Below, piece after piece: positions 9,183-17,794 of a stretch of 20,742 nt of DNA. Position 1 is the first letter of the stretch. Each line of letters starts with the position of its first letter. The stretch covers positions 1 to 20,742 of the forward strand of contig JBHEQW010000047.1 of the NCBI GenBank assembly GCA_046530935.1, read 5' to 3'. The stretch is from Arsenophonus sp046530935. Its GTDB lineage: Bacteria; Pseudomonadota; Gammaproteobacteria; Enterobacterales; Enterobacteriaceae. The notes beneath the pieces are model-generated. The model had not been told where the DNA came from. It searched no databases and saw only the letters and a program-made list of their open reading frames with translations. The position numbers and the translations under genes were made by a program.

Positions 9183-9892
9183 CTCCACACAACCAATATC
9201 ATGGGCAAAAGTTGCAGTAGACAAGCCATTCGCTAGACAGATAGGTAGGTCTCTACAAGCTGACACTTTTACCATCTTTTTCAAAAAACTTATTCTAGCC
9301 GTCATTAATGCTAAAAAGCAGTTTAGTTAGATAGATGTGGAGGATTATACATCTAGCTAAATTAGCCTATAGGTATCTATCTTTTCAAAAAATAAAACTC
9401 CTCATCCTGTTCGAATTCATCAGGTCTATCAATCAAGTTATCTTTGTGTTTGTCTAATAGGTAAAGAAGACTGGGATCATCTATAATTCACTATAGATGA
9501 TCACTTCATTGAAAGTGATACTTTCAGTCATGCAACATCAATCCAGTTGTATCCAGCTTCATTAAGTATGTCAATCTTGTGGATTGATCAAAACTCAAGA
9601 TAATCATAACTAGAGACAGATGATACTTGCGTATCAAGAAAAAATTAGAGACAGAATAGGATGGCATTGCTATATTCCATCTTTTGTCGTATCATAAAAA
9701 AATTCAGTTGCTGTGTTATCATCAATTTCGGAAATAAGAGCATAAAGCGCTTCGGTTAAATAGGCGAGTTAAGACTGGAAGTCACGTATTCTCTTTCTAA
9801 TTTTACAATGAATGTTTGCTCTTCATAAGAGATTGATTCAATCTCGTTTGGATCAATCCTAAAAAATTAACATATTATAAAGCAAAAAAACA
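9183..9892. other. Unassigned segment inside IS481 copy 2
   Basis: This stretch has no counterpart in IS481 copy 1 and seems to separate its TDNG region from the part encoding HNTVC...TNGEW. On the minus strand, broken frames give protein-like pieces: DPNEIESISYEEQTFIVKLE (near 9795-9860), EALYALISEIDDNTATEFFY (near 9690-9750) and LLDKHKDNLIDRPDEFEQD ending in FYFLKR and a stop (near 9385-9465). Their order is consistent with one decayed minus-strand gene of about 150 codons. I do not recognise the family. It may be an insertion, a captured gene, or part of a third element. Confidence 0.35.
9475..9526. repeat. Two consecutive perfect hairpins
   Basis: GATCATCTATA (9475-9485) is followed by a 6-base loop and its exact reverse complement (9492-9502). 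Seven bases later TGAAAGT (9510-9516), a 3-base loop GAT and ACTTTCA (9520-9526) form a second perfect stem. Perfect stems of 11 and 7 bp in DNA that otherwise looks heavily mutated stand out. Neither is followed by a T-tract. They lie inside the unassigned segment. Confidence 0.6.
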
Positions 9893-10237
9893 CTACTTAG
9901 ATCATGAACGTCCTCAAAGCAAGGTGGCTGAACAGATCATAACACAGTATGCTATGTTCGTATAATATACCAACTTAGCAAGTTGAGCTATCCTTAAACT
10001 AATGGTGAATGGTTAAGCAATTTAATTGGTATATTAGAAGATAGCTGCGAAGCTATAATTTCATTTTTGATCAAGCGCTTGAGATCACTCTTCATGTATA
10101 TCTTTTGCTGTATAATTAAGAATTACCAACAATCAGCATTTGGTAGTAAGACTCAATTGCAATCTATGAAAAATTAGTTGTAAATTACACTTACATTATT
10201 TAAAAAATTATCTTATCATACTTAATGGATTTGACAA

Positions 10238-10639
10238 ATATTTTTTACGTTAAATTTATCAATTACAGAACTTAAGGCTAAGCAACCTAGGCTGGTTGGC
10301 GAACCACTAACCCATGTTTATATCTATGGCAACAGTAACAAAACATAATGCTAAAGTATACTTGATTAATAGTATCAATTAGATCCGCAAGATCCGCAAG
10401 CAAAATATACAAAAATCGCGCAAGGTAATTGCCTACTAAGGCAAATCAAGTGGCTAAAATTGTCAGTCGACAATTAATAGATTTGGCAAAAAAATGTAAA
10501 TATATTTTAGGTATTTATGACCTTTAGATATAAAAATAAGTTATTATATCATCTTGCTATTTTAGCAAAGATCAGTATGTATCAGTGATATCCTGTTTTA
10601 AATGGTCAACTCAGCAAATAAAGCCTATTCAGTAAGGTC
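10238..10639. other. Unassigned decayed stretch upstream of the hrpA relic
   Basis: Plus-strand fragments such as ELKAKQPRLVGEPLTHVYIYGN, DPQAKYTKIAQGNCLLRQIK and RQLIDLAKKCKYILGIYD look like pieces of a real protein, but I cannot place them in a family. They do not match the N-terminus of HrpA or AzoR, the E. coli neighbour of hrpA. A 9-bp tandem duplication, GATCCGCAA twice, lies at 10382-10399. Confidence 0.35.
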
Positions 10640-13600
10640 TTGTTAAAATTGAAATTTAATTTCACAGTTTTATATGCTGATAGGGATCAATTATCTTTAC
10701 GTGATCAATTTTTATTAAAAATGCTTAAGTTAGATAAAAAAATAAAAAATCTAGCCAATCCACTATTAAATTAATTAATATGGGATATACTATCCTAACA
10801 GGAAAATTTGTTAATCGGCAACCCTGATCTATCGTAAAAGCAATTATTTATTTAAAAAAACTAGCTACCATTGAGAAAAAATAGGCAATTTATCAGTTGA
10901 TTCATGATCATCAAGTCGTCATTATTGCCGATGAACATTGTTTAAGCAAAAAACCTTAGAACCCGAAAACTTATCTTGAATTTGGACAATGTATAAAAGG
11001 ATTAGTTATAGTCACACAACCAACCTAAACTCATAAGTTTAGTACTTGCTCAGTTGTTAATGTGATTACCTGAGAGATCGCCTGAGGCAGTTAATCTCCA
11101 ATTAGCTAATGCTGTTGATTATAAAGATCATTTTAATGATCAGATATGTGATAATAAGTTTATTAAATTAATGATAGATGGAATTGATTTTATTAGCAGA
11201 ATTATATTCTGCTAAATTATTACTGCAATATGAAACAATAATTATTGATGAGACGCATAAACGCAGCTTAAGTATTAATTTTTTTCTTGGCTCTTTCTTT
11301 GAGAAAATTATTATTTAAAAGTCCAGATTTAAAACTTATTTTTACATCTGCGACCATCGATCTTTAGCACTGTCAAAAATATTTTGATCACTATCCGATT
11401 TTTGAGGTATCTGGAAAAATTTATCCAGCAAAAATTAAATATCAGATAATTATTACTTGCAACAACAATACTAATCGCACTCTGCTTGATAGCAAGCATT
11501 GATGCGATTGTGATCATTAAGTCAACAAACTACTGGCGATATTATAATTTTTATAAATGGTTAGCATTAGATTATAAATGATTAGCATTAGATCCTGAAT
11601 GTTTGATACACTGCAGAAGCACTTAATAAACTGAATTTAAAGCATACAAAAATATTATCGCTTTTGATAGCTTATCAAACAGCGAATAAAACCGTATTTT
11701 TTAATTTCCTTTTCAATCAGAAAGATTGAATTAATGACCAATGTAGCAGAAATATCAATTACCATTCCTTGAATTAAATATATAATTGATGCTGGCTATA
11801 AGGCTATATGTCTATTAGACTTTATGGTTGTCACACAAAAGCACAGCTGTTACCAATAGAACTTATTTTCACAAACGTCTGCTGAAAAAATGTAAAATGG
11901 CCTTTTGTAGTCATATCTTTGCGTGGATCTGTATTCTTTTATACTTGGAAGAAAATTTTTAACTAGATCTATCTCTAATACAAGATCCGAAAATTTTACG
12001 CACCAATTTTCCTTCAATTGTTTTGTAGGTTATTACTATTAAAGATTAGGTGTGATATTAATAAAATTTCTTTTCTTTTATTGAAAAGATTGATAACCGT
12101 AATATTCAAGATGTTATTCAATTACTCGAAGAACTAATTTTCATTTCCAATAAAATAGATAATGCGATTATCAAGTAACACAAATTAACCGTAAGCCGAC
12201 ACAAATGCAGCTATTGATGCAAGTTTAGGTCCTATGGTTTTAAGAAGCAACTAATTATAGATCTGTTCGTGAAATTATTGTGATAAGTTATAAACTTTCT
12301 ATTCAGAACTATTGCAATAGACTACTTGGTAAACAACATTTTATAGATAAAAAGCATTATCGCTTTATCGATAAATATTCGCATTTTCTGAGACATTTAA
12401 ATTTATGGGATTTTATTAAACAACAATAATGATATTTTATCCAAAGCACAATTTCTTAAATAATGTAGGTGTATAATCTGCTTAATTTTATTCGCTTAAT
12501 AGCGTTGCAAGACATTCATCCCTAGCTGAACCAAATGATTAAAGAATTAGATATTATTATAAATAGCAAACCTACTGATTACCAGATTATTCGTATTTTA
12601 TTACTTGTTGGTTTTTTACATATTACACAAAAAGCGGTTGATAAAGCAGAATTTTTAGGCATCAGAAATGCGCGATTTATGATTTTTTTGCTTTTAGTTT
12701 ATTAAACTTCCACCATAAATAGATCATGATGGCAGAATTAATTAAAACGAATAAGCTTTTGGAAGCATCAAGGCGATCATCGAATCTGGCTGGATAGAAA
12801 ACCGCACTACCATCATATTTAGTAAGACATCATTACAGCGAGCTACTCTGGTCAAAAAAAGCAATGTGCTGTTATGGAATCGAAAAATATTATTCTATTG
12901 AAGTTATATATTCTGGCAGGCCTTCATGTTAATTACAGTAAGATTTAGACTCATTATTATGCGATAAGTTTTTTATTTATCCTTCCTTTGTTGAGGAAGG
13001 TGATTGGCAAACAAGAGACATATCTTTTACAAACAAAACTTAACATTATTAACTAAGCTAGAGTGCAGGAGTTAGAAGATAAATCTCGCTTACACGATAT
13101 TGTGATTAACAACGATACGCTATTTGATTTTTATCTACAACTAATAAGTAGTCAGGCTTTCTTTTCCAATAACTTTGTTCTCTTCTGGAAAGATGTAACT
13201 AAAGCACACCATGATCTATTGACATCTAATAAAAATATGTTAATTCTGACAACTGCTAATAACCTTGCCTTAGCAGAATATTCCAATTATTGGCAATAAT
13301 AAACTCTTAAATTAGAGTTTATATATTAATTTTAGCCTGGTAGTCGCTATTCGGCTGATGTAGTCACGGTTCATGTTCCACTCTACAGTATACTAATTCA
13401 ACTAAAAGATAAAAGTTTTGATTGGCAAATACAGGTATTACGCGAAGAGTTAGTTATCGTGCTAATTAAATCATTACAAAAACTGTTACAACGTAACTTT
13501 GTTCCAGAACAAAATTATGGCAAAGTATTTTTAGAACGAAAGACATTCACTAGGAGGAAATTATTGGATTGTCTAACACGAGAGTTATGTCATATTGTAT

Positions 13601-14700
13601 GACATGTATTACAATTGACGACGAGACCTGGCAGTGGAATTAGTTACATAATCATTTTGAAATAACATTTCAGATTGTAGATAAAAATAATCAGACTATT
13701 ACAAAAAACCGTGATTTAATATTGTTGAAAATACAATTGAAACAACAAGTTCAACAAATGTTATGTGCGGTTGTTCATGATATTTTGAGAAAAATGACTT
13801 ACATAATATATGGAATTTTTGTAGTTTGCTTCAGCTTTATTAATAAATGAAAATAGTAGTTATTTGATTAAAATATAACCTGGTAGAGGATGTAACCGAT
13901 GATAGATGAAAAAATAGCGTTGCAATTTAGATGTTTGAAACTAAATTTCATCAATAACCAAACAATGAATAAAGGATTAAAGCGACTGCTATTGCTCAAT
14001 AGCAATTCATAGAATGAATACACCTTAATAAAAAATTACAAAATAAATCAAAACTTTGGGTTCATTTTAATCCTCTTGATAAAGTTATTGAGCTAATTGC
14101 TGATTATATAAGCTGTTGAGTCAATAAATTAATTGCTCAATTTGGTAGTCTGATATGTACAACAGAAGATTGTCAGCGATTAGAGGTTTATGTTTATGAT
14201 AAGCTTAATGAGATGATGGTTAAGATAGCTAAACTGGTTGAAATGATTTTATTTGCGCATTTACTGTGAATAACCGTTTAATAAGCTTGATCGATATTTG
14301 TTTTACACTGATTTTTTCTGACATTAAAACCTAACTTAGCCGATTAATATTTAAAAGTTTTGTTACAGCTCATAGCTGCCGGCAAAAACTAACTAATATT
14401 ATTCGTTATCTTAATGCACTAGAGGCTCATTTTTAGAACTTAGTTCTGTTGACCCAAGAAGCCTGATTCAATCAGGAGTATATGGCGAGTATTGAGCATA
14501 TTAAACAACAGCAATGGCTGTGTTGACTAGCTAAGTTATCTACTGTACAAAAACAGAGCTACCTAACAGATACATGAAGTATAAGCTCTTTTTTAAATAA
14601 AATAAGAGAAGAGTTTTGGATTAGGAGCCTACTTAGTCAACAGATCTAGGCACAACATTATTCTATGTTAATGGAACAATATTCTATATACAATGATAAA
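10640..14700 (+). pseudogene. hrpA: Relic of hrpA, DEAH-box ATP-dependent RNA helicase
   Basis: The whole of HrpA (1300 residues in E. coli) can be followed across about 4.06 kb, through dozens of stops and frameshifts. Landmarks in order: RDQLSLRDQFLLKMLKL (N-terminus, about 10675); HDHQVVIIADEH (about 10905), where the Walker A motif GETGSGKT is lost; CIKGLV (about 10990); the DEAH box as DETH at 11247-11258; motif III as FTSATID at 11341-11361; and ALNKLNLKHTKIL near 11620. The C-terminal half includes an open stretch at 13063-13299 (QELEDKSRLHDIVINNDTLFDFY), then REELVIVLIKSLQKLLQRNFVPEQNYG near 13440. LKRLLLLN and FNPLDKVIELIADYIS lie near 13980-14110. HrpA normally unwinds mRNA and rescues stalled ribosomes. 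Length is preserved, so decay went by point mutation and small indels. Exact ends are approximate. Confidence 0.92.
11551..11592 (+). repeat. 21-bp tandem duplication within the hrpA relic
   Basis: TTATAAATGGTTAGCATTAG plus A at 11551-11571 is followed at once by the same 21 bases with one change (11572-11592). It falls where intact HrpA has GDILIFMSGEREIRD. A 21-base unit would keep frame, but the surrounding frame is already broken. Slippage or unequal repair after inactivation is the simplest explanation. Confidence 0.75.
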
Positions 14701-15094
14701 AATTTCTTTTCTGGAAAGAATAAAGAAAAAATAGTTTTTCACATCTCCATGTTTAACGATATTTAATATGATAAGTAACAAGTGCATTAGCTTTGAGCTG
14801 ACATTTTCATATTTAATCTATAAACCAATACCTTCCCAAATATTATATTTATTTAAAGCTAAATTTAATCGTCACTTGACTGTAATATATCTACCTTCAT
14901 TCTTATTTTCATCTGTTGATAATATGTGAGTACAATTTAATTTGGGATAATATGTTGTTTTACCTACTATATTATATATACGTTAAATAAAGTTGTTTTT
15001 AGGCGACCTGAATTTATCTCAAATGCGCTATTATTGATGCTGCGCCTAGTTTAATGTGGACTAATTAATTAGTATCGGACTCTAATTAAAAATA
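14701..15094. other. Gene-free spacer between hrpA relic and mini-IS256
   Basis: No frame stays open and no family was recognised on either strand. In E. coli the gene upstream of yciB is yciC. I looked for membrane-helix remnants of YciC here and found none that I could defend. Confidence 0.3.
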
Positions 15095-15445
15095 AGTTAT
15101 TAGCAAATCTGGCGTATTACGGCCAGGCTAAGTTCCATTTTAATGCTTTGTGAATCTGTTCTCTCTTATTAACTTGTGGGCTGTTTACCGTCACTGCAAC
15201 AGATCAAGCCACCACCACACAACTTTAGCTGGTTATGGCCTTTTTGAGAAAAAAAGAACAGATTAAATATTATTAAAAGATTTTTTTCTAAAAATAGTCC
15301 TTCATGCGTTGTATTTGTATAGACTCACTGTCAAAAAATTGATTTAATCGGATTCCTCATTCTTATTAATGACAAGTGCACGCTGACGTGAAGTCATAGT
15401 AGGGCACAATCTACAAAACTCCATATACCAGAAATGAAAATAACT
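15095..15445 (-). mobile_element. Internally deleted IS256-family element, copy 3 (351 bp)
   Basis: Both ends of the element are present, but about 1.1 kb of the middle is missing. The left terminal repeat AGTTATTAGCAAATCTGG (from 15095) and the reverse complement of the right end, AGTTATTTTCATTTCTGG (ending 15445), match at most positions. These are the clearest terminal repeats in the window. The left 250 bases resemble the transposase C-terminal end of copies 2 and 4, for example GATTTAATCGGATTCCTCAT near 15340-15359, shared almost exactly with 18049-18066. The last 60 bases resemble the transposase 5' flank of the other copies. The junction lies near 15385. It is non-autonomous by structure; whether it ever moved in this form cannot be told. 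Confidence 0.65.
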
Positions 15446-15489
15446 CCTAACCGGGTGTAACGTAACTTTATGATATAAAATATAGGGAA

Positions 15490-15532
15490 TATAATATAAA
15501 AAATTGACAATTATGATATTTTGTCATTTTTT
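15490..15532 (+). promoter_or_regulatory. Possible promoter and hairpin in the yciB leader
   Basis: A perfect -10 hexamer TATAAT lies at 15490-15495 without a good -35 partner. TTGACA lies at 15504-15509 but its best -10 partner, TTTAAT at 15530-15535, is 20 bases away. TGACAA (15505-15510) and TTGTCA (15521-15526) form a perfect inverted repeat followed by six T, so a small terminator-like hairpin sits in the leader. The mini-IS256 ends only about 145 bases before yciB, so its promoter must lie in this interval or inside the element. Confidence 0.35.
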
Positions 15533-15590
15533 AATCAAAAAAATTCTAAAAATTTGTATTTCCTTAAAAAGGATCAGGACAACAAGCATT

Positions 15591-16127
15591 ATGATACAAC
15601 TATTAAATTTTATTCCTCTTATTATTTTCTTTATTGTATATAAAAAAATAGATATTTTTTATGCATCTGGAGCATTAATGATTGCAACTGCTTTATCTAT
15701 CCTGATCATCTATCTTATAGATAAAAAATTTAAAAAAATTTCGTTAATTACTTTAGCAATTATGATAATTTTTGGCGGATTGACGCTGATTTTTCATAGT
15801 GATCTTTTTATAAAATGGAAGGTAACAGTTATTTACGCTATTTTTTCATTAACACTGTTAATTAGCCAATATTTTACCAAAAAACCATTAATTCAAAGAA
15901 TGCTAGATAAAAAAATCTATTTAGCTAATAAGATTTGGTGTAGATTAAATCTATCTTGGACAATTTTTTTTGCTAGCTGTGCGCTAGTTAATATTTATGT
16001 TGCCTTTTGGCTACCTCAGGATGTCTGGGTTAATTTTAAAGTTTTTGGTTTGACAGTGGTCACTATAATATTTAGCATACTTAGTATGCTGTATACTTAT
16101 AAACACCTACCTAAAAATCAAAAGTAA
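15591..16127 (+). CDS. yciB: YciB, inner membrane-spanning protein (septation protein A family)
   Basis: YciB is a polytopic inner-membrane protein of the IspZ/septation protein A family. In E. coli it interacts with cell elongation and division proteins and influences envelope integrity; its biochemical activity is unsettled. The 178-residue product compares with 179 in E. coli. Hydrophobic segments lie near 6-17, 22-43, 50-66, 77-93, 121-139 and 148-170. Family signatures are FGGLTLIFHSD (61-71), FIKWKVTVIYAIF (73-85), KKPLIQRML (97-105) and FWLPQDVWVNFKVFGLT (139-155). I chose the ATG at 15591. It gives the family N-terminus (M.Q.L.F.PL), and an SD-like TCAGGA lies at 15574-15579. Extending the frame to TTG at 15504 would add 29 residues that no homologue has. 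It is followed by a yciA relic, the normal next gene. Confidence 0.95.
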   Translation: MIQLLNFIPLIIFFIVYKKIDIFYASGALMIATALSILIIYLIDKKFKKISLITLAIMIIFGGLTLIFHSDLFIKWKVTVIYAIFSLTLLISQYFTKKPLIQRMLDKKIYLANKIWCRLNLSWTIFFASCALVNIYVAFWLPQDVWVNFKVFGLTVVTIIFSILSMLYTYKHLPKNQK

Positions 16128-16189
16128 TTTATTTCATTAAAATGGATAACTTTTTTCGAATAAGAATATTATAGAAAATAATAGAAGCA

Positions 16190-16565
16190 AAATTACATCA
16201 TATAAAAACAATTACAGCATGAGAAATTAGTTCTTTATAAATAAATTAGCAATGCCTGTGATACAAATCCTAATGGCAATATATTTAGCAGGTAAATAAT
16301 ATCATAAATGGATATTACTAGTGCATTTCTTAGAAAAAAATAGGCTTACTAGTCTTATTGCTCTCGCCTTCAATGGAATCACATTTCAAAATTAATCTTG
16401 GTCGACGATATAATATGTTTTTGTGCAGCTATGTTGGCAAAGGTTGTTACTTTGCTCGAAGAGCAATTTATAACCACGTCTCTATTTCAATTGTTGTGCT
16501 TTTAAATAATCTTCTCCCCACAAGTATAGATAATTTTATAAATAAAACGACTCTACACGGTAAAT
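16190..16565 (+). pseudogene. yciA: Relic of yciA, acyl-CoA thioesterase
   Basis: YciA is a cytosolic hotdog-fold acyl-CoA thioesterase of about 130 residues. After joining frames, KLVL (about 16228) and DTNPNGNIFS (near 16260-16290) match the family motif LRTLAMPADTNANGDIFGGW. MDITSAFLAKK (near 16310-16343) matches the MSQMDIGGAILAKE segment. GITFQN (near 16380) matches VEGMTFLRPV, and DDIICFC followed by VSISIVVLL (near 16405-16500) matches VGDVVCCYA...TSVSINIEVW. Stops, frameshifts and loss of the GGW triplet show it is inactive. Position directly after yciB on the same strand, as in E. coli, supports the identification. The exact start is unclear; a candidate ATG lies at 16142. Confidence 0.75.
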
Positions 16566-16579
16566 AAAACAACTCTACA
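16540..16579 (+). repeat. Short 22-bp tandem duplication at the end of the yciA relic
   Basis: AAATAAAACGACTCTACA at 16540-16557 recurs with one change at 16562-16579, a 22-base period. It covers the last codons of the yciA frame. It is probably a slippage product in relaxed sequence. Confidence 0.65.
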
Positions 16580-17794
16580 TACATAATAGGGAATCTATTA
16601 CTCAGGCATTCTTTTAATCGGCTTATATAACTGTTCAGAATTTAAATGTGAAATGTCTTAGGAATAATTATATGGGTATTCAACATTATTAGGCTATGGT
16701 GACTAATTTCATTAGGCCTGGCAAATGTTGCTTACCATTTAGTTAGCTACATTTAACCAAAAAATGAACTCTTTATTGATGTTCGGCTAAAAAAACGGCT
16801 AACACACTCTAAATCAAACTCTTCAAAAATCTTATTGGTTTATATTAAAAGGTCGATCTATGGCGATTAATAGCGCGATTTGTTCTTTTTTTTATTTTAT
16901 TATCTCCTGCGTTTTTTTGCTTTTCTATGTGGGATATAATAACGCTTACTTCAAAGAAGTCAGGCAAAAATATTACCTTAACTTCAACATACCACTTAGT
17001 ACATTATCTTGACTTATCGCAGTTGAAGCAAGGAAGCAGTGACAGCATCTAAACTATGTTTTTAAATCAATGCTTCTTTAATTTCACTGAGTCTCATAAA
17101 GTTAAGCTATTCAAGATCCATGGTAAATAACTAAATTATCTCTCCTTGTTAGCTAGTTAGCTAAATAACTTCCAGGAAGATTGTTCAATGTTTTCCTGTA
17201 ATCTTAGATTTTGCAACGATATAGCCTGTAATCATAATGAATATCCACATCGAATAATATGTTGAGTTTGACAATATTGACAGGATAAAGTAAAAAAAAT
17301 TTTTTAATGCATAAATCGACATCATCCGATATATTGCTCACTAACCTAACTAATAAGATGCAGCCTTATGTTAGCATTGAGTTGAGGAAAGAATCTCTTT
17401 AATCAGTTATAATTGTTTGCTTTTCATGACAAACTCTGTAGCAAAAATCCTTTATATTGTATAAGAGATTTTTACTAACAACTTTTTCTAATATAGCTTT
17501 GTTATCCTCATTGCATTAAAAGAGATAACTCCTTTAATCACAATCAATATTAAAGTTTGGATCAAGAAAGTCTATAGTGAGCGAACTGGGATTACTGGTC
17601 CAATGCTAAAGCGCAGACCACAGAAACATTTTTACTTATGTAAGTATATTGAATGAGGATAATTCTTGCTGTTACTTGTCTGAAGAAAATCGTCATTACC
17701 AATTATTAAATTCTGATACCATATCTCCCAATTGATTTATTTTAATATGTCAATTTACCTTGTCCTTTAAGCAAGCTTTATTATTAAAGCAATT
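16580..17794. other. Unassigned decayed stretch of 1.2 kb
   Basis: I could not identify a gene. The plus strand has fragments that look like degraded coding sequence. Near 16880-17040 a hydrophobic run, FILLSPAFFCFSMWDIITL, is followed by a polar segment containing TSTYHLVHYLDLSQLKQ and, after a stop, NQCFFNFTESHKVKLFKIHG (to about 17125). That arrangement is like one membrane helix followed by an extracytoplasmic domain, as in sensor kinases, but no further domain is legible. Near 17495-17640 there is LIALKEITPLITINI and VYSERTGITGPMLKRRPQKH. None of these gave a family match from memory. No tonB or yciI, the E. coli neighbours of yciA, could be seen. Confidence 0.3.

Larger units (their letters stand above)
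7045..10237 (+). mobile_element. IS481-family element relic, copy 2, split by IS256 and by a further segment
   Basis: The left part, 7045-7536, is directly similar to 3445-3900 of copy 1. After the IS256 copy, the relic seems to resume at 8991-9182. There the shredded frames give IVKV and LPSH (family: IDVKYLPQM), RLFVKLTDLAKKL (copy 1: RRFVGDLNRACHM) and a piece resembling IKIRTVLTDNG near 9150-9180. A last part, about 9893-10237, gives RPQSK, HNTVC, QLSKLSYP and TNGEWLSNLIG (family: HRLTKPRTPQTNGMVERFNGRI). It ends with QSAFGSKTQLQSMKN near 10122-10175, which is about 70 percent identical at DNA level to 5691-5759 of copy 1. Left and right ends are well supported; the middle part is weaker. 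No part is functional. Confidence 0.6.

Noticed and set aside
9114..9305. 63-codon minus-strand open frame
   Set aside because: Its C-terminal part is antisense to what I read as IS481 sequence, it has no convincing ribosome binding site, and I know no family with this sequence. Chance openness is more likely.
9940..10036. tRNA-like string (TAGCTCA) on the minus strand with an 11-bp inverted repeat 9963-9973 / 10026-10036
   Set aside because: No cloverleaf with acceptor, anticodon and T arms can be formed, and the plus strand reads as the IS481 segment around QLSKLSYP and TNGEW.
11329..11517. 62-codon minus-strand open frame
   Set aside because: It is antisense to the helicase motif III region of the hrpA relic and has no independent support.
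15504..15590. Upstream extension of yciB to a TTG codon
   Set aside because: The extra 29 residues have no counterpart in YciB proteins, and the ATG at 15591 gives the family N-terminus and length.
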